From Salvator merianae (Eukaryota; Chordata; Lepidosauria; Squamata; Teiidae), in contig QVOM02000049.1 in NCBI GenBank assembly GCA_003586115.2, positions 16,559,470 through 16,623,469 of the forward strand: a DNA stretch of 64,000 nt, in the 5' to 3' direction. Positions 56,021 through 64,000 of the stretch are shown in pieces. Under the pieces are notes generated by a model. That model was not told the origin of the DNA. It saw only the letters and a program-made list of their open reading frames with translations, and made no database searches. The first letter of the stretch is position 1. Each line of letters begins with the position of its first letter. The position numbers and the translations under genes are program-made.

Positions 56021-56286
56021 CAGTGGCGTAGGAAGCGGGGGGCGGGGGGGCGGGTTGCCCCGGGCAGCGCGTTGTGCCGGGCAGCCCATGCAGCCAGGTC
56101 CTTTTTTGCCCGCCCAGCACACCAGAGAGCAAGCGTGAGCGCGAAGGAGAGCATGGCACCGCACCCGCTCGGCCGCCGGTCCTCGGGGTGGCAGCGGGGG
56201 GAGGAGGCTGCAGGGCAGGGCGCCCTCGCTCGCGCTCCTCTGCCGCCACTTTGCCCCGGGCGGCAAAACTTTTAGCTACGCCGCTG
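56021..56286. mobile_element. GC-rich hAT-type non-autonomous element, 266 bp
   Basis: Ends CAGTGGCGTAGG and GCTACGCCGCTG; 8-bp flanks TATGCCAT and TATGCCGT differ at one base. Its reverse complement matches the first about 230 bases of 9822-10427. Confidence 0.85.
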
Positions 56287-56294
56287 TATGCCGT

Positions 56295-56729
56295 GTTCCA
56301 TAGTTCTGGTTCAAACCTAAGCTTTCAGATATGTTTATGATATCCATTCTCAGAGAATATGACTGCTGGAAGAGTCAATTGCAACTGATGGTCTCATGGA
56401 CTTTTCACCCTTCTTATAGATGTTGGTGAATGACTGTTAGGTTGGTTGTATGTAATGGTGTTGTTTTGTTCCAGGCTGTTGGTCCTTTGTGTGGTTGTTG
56501 ACTATGAGTCATAGGTTCTTTCTAATGAGTCATTGGTTCTTTCCTGGTTGTGGTTCATTAGCATTGTCCTTGGTGGTGTAGTTGTTAATAATGAATCATT
56601 GGTCTGTTCCTGGCTGCTGTCCATTAGTATAATCCTTAATGATGGATTGCTGTTTTGTTGTGTGGTCACTAGCCTTGGGCTGTTGTATGTTTCCTCTATT
56701 GCTGATGGTTTGTTTTGTTTGTTTTTGAA
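56295..56729. other. GT-rich non-genic DNA with loose internal repeats
   Basis: GAGTCATTGGTTCTTTC-like phrases recur at 56500-56640 (GTTGTTGACTATGAGTCATA, CTAATGAGTCATTGGTTC, AATGAATCATTGGTCTG), suggesting a decayed short tandem repeat of about 60 bp. Confidence 0.4.
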
Positions 56730-56880
56730 GAGGGGCTTCCAAATATTGCTGAGGAACAGTCCCTGTTAAAATTATGTGGATGTTGTTTTATTTCTGTGGC
56801 TTCTCTCCTTTCCTGATGCAAGGAGATCCTTTTGATCAGAATGAAAAGAAACCAAAAGAAAAAGAAATATACACCAAAAG
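56730..56880 (-). repeat. Dispersed repeat shared with 54498
   Basis: Second copy of the repeat at 54498-54640; sequence GGGGCTTCCAAATATTGCTG to GATCAGAATGAAAAGAAACC. Confidence 0.75.
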
Positions 56881-57848
56881 ATAACTACAGTCAGTCTCTC
56901 GGCCTTTTCCTTGCCCATCTCTGTTCTGTATCTCAGTGTCTGGGTCATTGCACCTGTAGCTACTTTCAGCTTGGACCACACAGGTAACCAGCTGTCCACT
57001 TCCTGATGTTGCAGCATTAAACACTACACCTGTATTGTTGGAGGCTTCATTGTTACAAAAGAGTCTGGATCTGCTTCAGAACCTTGAATGTGTGGGCTCT
57101 CCCATCCCATGCACATTGTAACAGCACCTTGCCACTATACATGGGTCACTCCATTTGGGGACCAATGTGGATGAAGCCAGGGATTCTCCTTACTGGATGG
57201 ATCTGCTATTTTCATAAGTCTTCCCTGCCATAAGGATCCTATACACACAAACACAGAAACTTTAGGGTTGTTCTTAAAATAATTAATACAATAAAAACTA
57301 TAAGGGTAAAAAAAGAGCTAAACTTTGGGTACTTCCAGACATCAGCTAAAAACCCCAATCCTCCTGGAGATGTATTGGGAATACCAAATACAATCGGATC
57401 ACTCCCAAAATAGTCCTGGATTAGCAGACTGAAAATTCAATAAATTGATATTACAGGAAATCAGGCATTCATGCCGGGTTTCCCATAATAGCTCGCCTTA
57501 CCTTGACATCCATCAGCAGCTTCCAAAATAAACTCTATACACTAGTGGCCAAAATTGTGGAAACTTTTTGGAAAAAGGGTATTTTTGAGGTCTGATGGCT
57601 CATAACACCACTTTTTTTGGAGTAACCCCATAAAATGATATATCAATGGAAAGATAATTTAATCAAGAATGTAATGCAACAAACTTTGTTCAATTATCTG
57701 TATTCTATCAAAAGGTATAGCCAAATAACAAGGAAAAGAAACACAGCTTGCTTGTAGCTTTCCTTCATTTCAGTGTAACCAATGAACATGAGTATTTAGA
57801 GAGCCAATCAGGCGTCATCTTGTAATAAAATGTAATAAAATTAAAGAA

Positions 57849-58142
57849 ATGGTGCAAAGAGTCAACTGGTCACCCAGAAAGCAATGTAAAATAGTACTAT
57901 TGCGTGAACAAGGCAACAGTTATGAAGAAATTAGAAGAAAAATTGGTGGAAACTTAACCAAAGGTGGCATTTCTAAATTTTTGAAGAAGTATAAGGAGAC
58001 TCAGTCACTACAAAACCAGACCGGTAAAGGCAGGAAAAGGTGCACAACAGCAAGTGATCATAGAAAAATGAAGAGATTGTGCCTTGGTGATGTAGAAAAT
58101 CATCTGGCTGTATACAAGATGAAACAGTACAATGCAAAGTGA
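57849..58142 (+). pseudogene. Tc1-like transposase, N-terminal DNA-binding part
   Basis: A 97-codon frame from ATG 57849. It has the paired helix-turn-helix arrangement of Tc1 transposases: RKQCKIVLLREQGNSYEEI (first helix set), then GGISKFLKKYKET and a GKGRKR linker like the GRPR hook region. It ends at a frameshift near 58135; homologous sequence continues in another frame (SSGTVRRRLQEFGLNAR-like, 58143-58200). The usual length for this family is about 340 residues. Confidence 0.8.
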
Positions 58143-58287
58143 AGTTGAGTTCAGGGACTGTTCGGCGCAGATTGCAGGAATTTGGTTTAAATGCTAGAAT
58201 TCCACAAAAAAAGCCATTTTTATCTCACAAACAAAAGTTGAAGAGATTAAACTGGGCTAAAACCCATGTTTACTGGACAACGGGACA

Positions 58288-58733
58288 GTGTTATTTGGAG
58301 TGACGAGACCAGACTCCCTGTTTGGGAGTGATGGCATAAAATATGGAAGGAGAAGAATCAGAGAAGATTTGCATCCTGATTGCATTACACCTACCATGAA
58401 ACACCCAATTAGTATTATGATCTGGGGTTGTATGACATCAAAAGGTGTGGGCAGAATTTGCATGATTAATGGGAATATAAATGCCCCAAAATACATAAAT
58501 GAAATACTTGAGCCCAAACTTAAGCCTTCCACGTGTGATCTTTTCCCAGATCATGAAGCATTTATATTTCAACAAGATTCAGCTCCATGTCATGATGCTG
58601 CTTTGTGCAAAAAGTGGTTTCAAGATAATCATATTCCACTGCTGGAATAGCCCGGGAATAGCCCAGACCTTAACCCAATAGAAAATCTATGGAGCCAACT
58701 AAAGAAACTTGTTAGTCAGAAGAAACCCAACAA
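58288..58733 (+). pseudogene. Tc1-like transposase, catalytic part
   Basis: Catalytic Asp1 is in WSDET (codon 58302-58304), in a different frame from the rest. After a frameshift the frame SLFGSDGIKYGRR...MIWGCMTSKGVG...FQQDSAPCH follows, with Asp2 at 58576-58578. TAG at 58648-58650 replaces the expected TGG of the LEWPGNSPDLNPIENLW motif. The catalytic Glu is at 58681-58683, 34 residues after Asp2, so the triad is DD34E as in the Tc1 family. At least two frameshifts and one stop make it inactive. Confidence 0.88.
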
Positions 58734-59389
58734 TAAAACAAATTAATAGAAACAATAATTCAATCATGGTTTCACATTATAACAGCTGCAGAACTAAAAA
58801 ACTTGGTTCACTTCATGGGAAGGTGTTGTAAGGCTGTAATTAAGCCTATAGGTTACCCAACTAAGTATTAACTGCCATAGTGAGAATTTTTGTGAATCTC
58901 ATTTTTTCTGTGTATTTCACTTGTCTTCTTTATAACTGCTGTTCTATTAAAAAAATCCTTCATAAAAGTTATTGCATTACATTCTCGATTAAATTATCTT
59001 TCCATTGATACATCAGTTTATGGGGTTACTCCCAAAAAAAGTGATGTTATGAGCCTTCAAACCTCAAAAATACATTTTTTTCCAAAAGGTTTCCACAATT
59101 TTGGCCACTAGTGTATGTATAACTGGAAGCCAACCAACAAATAACAAAGGAAGTAGGTGGACGCTTGACTGGCTTTCTGGTTATATCAGTTGTTATAGTT
59201 CTGAAAGCTGCCAAAAGACGTGATGATAAGCCCATGATTGCTCTTAACATCTGCTGGGTTCAAGAGTCAATTATGGGATCTTCTTTAGATCACATGATGT
59301 CTCTTTCCATCTGGAGACAGTTTAAAAAAAAAACCAAAAACCAAAAAGCTACAGTATTAAGCTTTTAGTTAATGGGATGGTTTAGTGAA

Positions 59390-59461
59390 TCCTACATTGA
59401 GCAGGGGGTTGGACTCGATGACCCTGGAGGTCCCTTCTAACTCTATGATTCTATGATTACT
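59390..59461 (+). mobile_element. CR1 LINE 3' terminus
   Basis: GAGCAGGGGGTTGGACTCGA, then GACCCTGGAGGTCCCTTCTA and ACTCTATGATTCTATGATT, the standard CR1 3' end with its ATTCTATG terminal octamer repeat. Only about 70 bp retained. Confidence 0.9.
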
Positions 59462-59464
59462 GTC

Positions 59465-60728
59465 AGTTATAATAACACATTGGGTGTTAAAAGCTTCAGA
59501 AAATAGTACATTTAAATCTCCAAATATTCTCCTGCATTTTTACCGCAAGTACCGTCATTTACAAATTTCATCTTTTTTGTGATAAAGATTACCAAACACC
59601 TCCAGTCCCTGGATCCTTTTACTGCTCCTTGATATAATACCAGATTTGCTCTTTGGCCATAAAAGTTACTCAGCACTGGCCCTTTGACCAGATTGCTTGG
59701 CATCAGTTTCAAATTACTCATAGTAAGGACAGCAGTACAAACAGTTATTCATATTTAAAGATCATAAACAGTAGGGTCTAGCAGTCACATAGTTTCTAAC
59801 AGTAAACTGCCATCTTTATTATTTTCGAGAACAATTATAATGTAGAATGAATGGGACAGTTTCTATAGGACCGACAAGTGTGAGTCTGGGACTGATGAGA
59901 ATTTTCATACAAAATATCCGTAGATCATGAAGCTACTCATTGGCACAAAGGAAAAGAAATGACAGTATTCAGAGATCATCTACAAACAAAAAAAAGTAAA
60001 GGACGCGGGGAGTCACCAGAAAAGAAATCAGATATTAGTAACCTTTCATATGTGCTAGTTTACGTTAAGGGGTGGGTTCACCGAGGGAGGGATTATAAGT
60101 GTATTGATCTGTGGGATTTTCAATGTTTTGTTTGTAATGTGTTAAAAAAAAATTAAAATCCACAAACAAAACAGGGTAGCATCTTTGGTGCATGCTTTTT
60201 GGATAATCAAGGCACTGAGGAATACTGAGAACTCCTCAAAGAGCAACTTTAAATCAGAAATTTTGAGGCCTCTTTTCGCAGACTCAAGCCTCTTCTCATG
60301 TACTGGGTAGCTCACCTTAAGAAGGAGTCAGGTAAATTGGAGAAATTTCAGAAAAAGGGCAGTGATGATGACCTGGGGATTTTATCTATAAAAAAGATTT
60401 GAGATAATGGGATAGGTAGATAATGGCCCTGAGAAGTGAAGTGGGTATAGGATAGTCATCTTCAAACACCAGGAAGGGATATGACTTTTTTTTCTACCAT
60501 TCAGAATGCATTATATAAAATAATGGGCTTAAATTACAACAGGTCAGATTCCACTTGAATATCAGGAAAAATAAGGAGATTGGGAGACTCCATACATTAA
60601 GGATAGCTTGATTCTTTGTCAGTTATCTAGTTGCACGGTGCTCAGATTTCGCCTTCCAGATGTTTCTGAGCTATAGGTCTGACTTTCATCAGTCCCAGTC
60701 AGCCTGGCCAATGGCAAGGAATGAGACT
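59465..60728. other. No gene recognised
   Basis: AT-rich intergenic DNA with short frames only. Confidence 0.45.
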
Positions 60729-60732
60729 TATA

Positions 60733-61307
60733 GGGCCTGTTCACACTTACAACAGTATAACGGTCTAACTAGCAGGGTTCAGGCCAGTCAGGTTCAGGTA
60801 TGGAGAGGGGTCTTCGCACCTGTCAGTGCTGGACGCAGTGCGAATAGGAGTGCACTACTTCAGTAGCTGTGTTCGAACCCAGAGGGTCCGTGTTCGAACC
60901 CAGAGGGTCCGTGTTCGAACCCAGAGGGTCCGTGTTCGAACCCAGAGGGTCTGTGTTTGAAAACAGAGGGTCTGCATTCCAACCTGTGTCTGAAAAGGCC
61001 ACCAGGGTCCTGACGCTAAGGTCCAAACTGGGGTGCAAACTGGCAGACTGTGCCTGTGTGGCCCTGCTGGCCCCATTCCATTGCCATTTTGAACCCAGAA
61101 ATGGTGCGAATGCATCTTCCCTGATCCTCATCTGATTGCGCAGATCGAGTTGGAGACTACAATTTAGTTGACCACAGCTGGTTGGATTCAGGTAAGCATC
61201 AGGTGGGCTTTGGTAGCTTTTGACTCAGCTGGGACTGTTTGCAAGTGTGGATCCTGCGTTCTGGCTAGTGCCCTGAAATGTACCACTCACGAAGAGCAGA
61301 CAGGCCC
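60733..61307. mobile_element. Non-autonomous DNA element with internal minisatellite
   Basis: Left end GGGCCTGTTCACACTTAC; right end complement GGGCCTGTCTGCTCTTC. The right half (GAACCCAGAAATGGTGCGAA, GTTGGAGACTACAATTTAGT, TCAGCTGGGACTGTTTGCA) matches 4640-4886. Flanks (ATA and CTT) do not match, so the exact ends are uncertain. Confidence 0.65.
60869..60973. repeat. 21-bp minisatellite, five units
   Basis: Units start at 60869, 60890, 60911, 60932 and 60953; the first three are identical, the fourth differs by one base, the fifth by four, and a degenerate sixth follows. Each of the first four contains GTTCGAACC. The 7-residue peptide repeat (FEPRGSV) in one frame and its minus-strand counterpart arise from the 21-bp period. 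Confidence 0.95.
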
Positions 61308-61309
61308 CT

Positions 61310-61630
61310 TGTTCAGGAACATCAAGAGGACTGCAGTTGAGCATCCCTGACCCAGAGCAGATGCCTTCTCCATTAATGGATATCATCAAATGGAGGCTAG
61401 ACAGCTGTCTGTAGGCAATCTGTCTAGATTCCTGCATGGAGCAGGTGAATAGCGGTGCTATCCATTGGATCCTTCCAATGCTGTGATGTTGTAATCTTCT
61501 AGAATAAATGTAATGGGCAAGTGAGAAGATGATGCATATGCTTCTTGCATGAACAGTCACGATCTACACTTCCCTGTGGCATTCCTGTTTTATGTGTGGA
61601 GAGGAGCAGGTCAGAAGGAACCTACTTCAA
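61310..61630. other. No gene recognised
   Basis: Intergenic DNA, nothing supported. Confidence 0.4.
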
Positions 61631-61634
61631 GATC

Positions 61635-61705
61635 AGGTGTGGGGAACCTGTGGTGGACCTCCATATATTGCTGGGCTCCAATTCCCATCATGCTGGCTGG
61701 AGATG
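61635..61705. repeat. Dispersed repeat fragment (CTCCAATTCCCATCATGCTG)
   Basis: GGGGAACCTGTGGTGGACCT, ATATTGCTGGGCTCCAATTC and CCATCATGCTGGCTGGAGAT match a dispersed repeat I know from many squamate sequences, but I cannot name it securely. A decayed relative may lie near 15630-15710. Confidence 0.45.
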
Positions 61706-62139
61706 ACAGAAGTAGAACTGATATAAAAAATGGAAGAAAAACTGAAGGACCACCACCCTTGCCCCTCACTCTTGTTCCAAGCACCCTTAAGCAACGCCAT
61801 TTTATTCTTCTCCCTCCGGTCTACTCAAGAGTGAGCTTTGGTAAGTATCTACTTCTTTTCAGTAAACTTGTTTGCTTGTCTCTTGTTGTAGCACACTGGG
61901 AAAGCATGTGCTGCGGACCTGAGGGACAAATAGGACACTCTGCATGAATGGTTTTGGCAAGGACTGTAAAGTCTACATTAAGATGCTGGAGAAGAACAAA
62001 CGGGCAGACTGGAATATGTTACACCACACCAGATTTTGCCAACAGATTTTTGTCACCTTCCTTAGTATCTGCATTGGCTTCCCATTGGTAAAGAGAGTAA
62101 CTCCGCTGCCCAGCAGCCTCCCTATCTGAATTCAGCCTC

Positions 62140-64000
62140 CAATGGTCTCTGATATGGCATTGGAAGCCCCTGCCTTAGTGGTGTTGGGGGATTTTAACAC
62201 CCAGGCGGAGACTATCCTCAGTGGGCCAACTCAGCTCTTCATGGCCTACATGACAACTATGGGGCTGTCTCAGTTTGTAAACAGCCCAAATCACATAGCA
62301 AGCCATACCTTCGATCTGGTCTTTGCCACAGAGCCAGTTGACGAGAATCTGTTGATAGGAGGGCCGGTGGTAAACCACTGTCTTGAACAGATCATTCACT
62401 GGTAAAATTTGGACTTGCAGTGACAGCTCCCCCACCCCCAGGGGTGGGGGATCCATAGAGTTGGTCCGCCCTTAGAGACTTATGGAACTGAGCCATTCCT
62501 GAATGCTCTGTGGGATTTTCTGGTTGGCATGGACAGAGCCATTGACATCAGCACTCCCAAGTGTCCTCAGCATACCTGTGGAGGCCATAAAGCACCCTAG
62601 TATTCCACAGAGTTATGGGCAATGAAACAAGAAGATCAACAGATAGATCCCACTGTGAATCTGACAGAACACAAACTAGAATACATTATTGGGCCTACCA
62701 TGCGGCAGTGATGGTGGCAAAAAGATTTTATTCCTCTGCCACAACTGGATCCTCAAGTAGTCCTCCAGCAGAGCTCTTCTGAGTAGTAAATGGCCTTATA
62801 AAATGAAGCCCAAGAAAACAAGGGTGATTGCCATGTAATATCTGCTGTGATGAGTTTCCAGGACACTTTGAGGGCAAAGTCACTCAGATTCATGGGGGAT
62901 TGGATGCCACAGTTGAGAATAATCCAGAGGAAGTATCCAGAAAACCATCTGGTCCAGTTACTTTGGAACAGTTTCAATTATTGTGGCCTGAGGATGTGGA
63001 CAAGCTGCTTGTTAGGATTGGGCCTACTACATGCCTTCTAGATCTTTGCCCTTCTTGGCTGATAAAAGCTAGCAAGGAGGATATGACCAGCTGGGTCCAG
63101 GGAGTAGATGGGGTGGTCCCACTGGCTCTTAAAGAGGCGGTGGTGCGGCCCCTCCTCAAGAGGTCCTCACTGGATCCAGAAGATTTAAACAACTATCATC
63201 TGGTGGCCAACACACCATTTTTGAGCAAGGTATTAGAGAGGGCCATAACTGTTCAACTGCAGCCATGCTTGGAAGAAGAAGGTGATTATCTAGACCCATT
63301 TCAATCTGGTTTCAGGTTTGGTTATGCCACAGAAAGCACCTTGGTCACCCTGGTTGTTGACCTTCTCTGGGAGAAAGGCAAAGGGAATGTGCCTTTGTTG
63401 GTTTTCTTGGATCTGTTGGCAGCTTTTGACACTTTTGACCATGATATCCTTCTGGAGAGACTATGGAGGTTAGGAGTTGAATGCACTGTGTTATAGTGGT
63501 TCCCTCCTATCTCCAAGGCCGATTCCAGAAGGTAGTTGTGGGAGATTCCTGCTTGTCATCCTGGGAACTCATGTGTGGGTTCGTCAGGGGTTGATCTTAT
63601 CTCCATGCCTTTCAATATCAATATGAAGCCCTGGAGGAGGTCACCAGGAGACTTGGAGTGAAGTGTCATCAACATGCAGATGACACCCAGCTCTACATCT
63701 CTGTGCCATCTGAATCAGGACAGGTGGTTGAAGTGCTAGACAGGTATTGGAGGCAGTAATGGGCTGGATGAGGCCAATAAATTGAAACTGAATCCAGACA
63801 AGACAGAGGTGCTGTGTGTCTCAGGGTCTCGAGTCCTTGAAGTTAGGAGGCATCTGGCCCTTGATGAGGTTGCTTTGCTCTGGAAAGGACAGGTGTGGAA
63901 TCTGGGTCTGCTCTTGGACTCTACGCTTAAGCTTGAAACGCAGTTGGAGGTGGTGGCCAAGACTGCATACCACCAGCTTTGGCTGGTTCACCAGCTACGA
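62140..64000 (+). mobile_element. L2-like LINE ORF2 relic, runs off the right edge
   Basis: Endonuclease part (62145-62405): LVVLGDFNTQAE, then LSQFVNSPNHIASHTFDLVF, the C-terminal half of an apurinic-type endonuclease. Reverse transcriptase (62828-63496): RPLLKRSSLDPEDLNNYHLV, PFLSKVLERAI, DPFQSGFRFGYATES and FLDLLAAFDTFDHDILL (motif A). After frameshifts, HADDTQLYISVPSES (motif C, Tyr to His) follows near 63680. The tail LNPDKTEVLCV-like sequence is near 63790. Many stops and shifts separate the pieces, so it is inactive. L2-like versus another CR1-group clade cannot be settled here. Confidence 0.8.

Larger units (their letters stand above)
57540..59113 (+). mobile_element. Tc1-like DNA transposon, 1574 bp, inactivated
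   Basis: Starts CACTAGTGGCCAAAATTGTG and ends with its complement; TA lies at each side (57538-57539 and 59114-59115), the Tc1/mariner target. The inverted repeats run for about 140 bp (57540-57680 and 58972-59113) with scattered differences. The interior encodes a transposase in pieces, on the plus strand. No other copy is present in this window. Confidence 0.92.
57310..59340. mobile_element. Miniature element (GGGTTTCCCATAATA family) split by Tc1-like insertion
   Basis: Left part to 57539 and right part from 59114 carry the family blocks in order (GGGAATACCAAATACAATCG, CATGCCGGGTTTCCCATAAT, AACAAATAACAAAGGAAGTA, GATCTTCTTTAGATCACATG). The Tc1-like element occupies the gap exactly. Confidence 0.75.

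Noticed and set aside
60823..61131. Seven-residue repeat proteins on both strands
   Set aside because: They arise from the 21-bp minisatellite inside a transposon; no gene context.
1..64000. CRISPR arrays, operons, ribosomal or standard tRNA genes
   Set aside because: None found. Tandem repeats here have no spacer-repeat alternation, and the only tRNA-like sequence is the head of a SINE.

Overview
This looks like a stretch of a squamate reptile (lizard or snake) nuclear genome. The reasons are one recognisable vertebrate gene with exon-intron structure, L2-like, CR1-like and L1-like LINE pieces, a tRNA-headed SINE of the type common in squamates, and very many short non-autonomous DNA transposons. 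The organism is inferred from repeat style, not proven. There are no operons, ribosomal genes, CRISPR arrays or prokaryotic features.

The only gene I recognise is STMND1 (stathmin domain-containing protein 1), plus strand, 13.3-24.5 kb. Five exons fit in consistent phase: an MGC acylation start, two low-complexity exons, the stathmin-motif exon, and a C-terminal exon followed by a polyadenylation signal. Exon 4, which should carry the stathmin helix, opens normally but then hits a stop and shows frame-changing indels with no donor site. The locus therefore looks like a decaying gene, or one that survives only as a truncated or exon-4-skipped form.

The rest is intergenic and repeat-rich. Several elements are supported by target-site duplications (TSDs). 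(1) Elements with 3-bp TSDs and termini like GGGCCTTTTCGCACTT occur at 3433-4886, 3775-4532, 16465-17408, 19832-20011, 20101-20321, 36726-36905, 44935-45114, 46861-47469 and 55293-55691, plus many less certain relatives. (2) Elements with 8-bp TSDs (hAT type) lie at 9822-10427, 21328-21525, 46043-46402, 53578-53746 and 56021-56286. (3) A 1574-bp Tc1-like element (57540-59113) has a TA TSD, long terminal inverted repeats (TIRs) and a broken DD34E transposase. Several are nested inside one another, which gives an order of insertion.

LINE remains include an L2-like open-frame relic running off the right edge (62.1-64.0 kb), L2-like tails at 41.3, 45.6, 52.0 and 54.7 kb, an antisense reverse-transcriptase fragment at 36.0 kb, antisense L1-like 3' ends at 21.0 and 42.8 kb, and CR1 3' ends at 33.6 kb (antisense) and 59.4 kb.

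The least explained part is 27.7-30.8 kb. It is a locally duplicated block (unit about 1.4 kb) made of three kinds of internal repeat that I cannot match to any family. Other unexplained structures are a 101-bp tandem array whose units carry TATAAA-like motifs (45.26 kb), a 21-bp array of polymerase III B-box-like motifs (60.87 kb) and several perfect palindromes.
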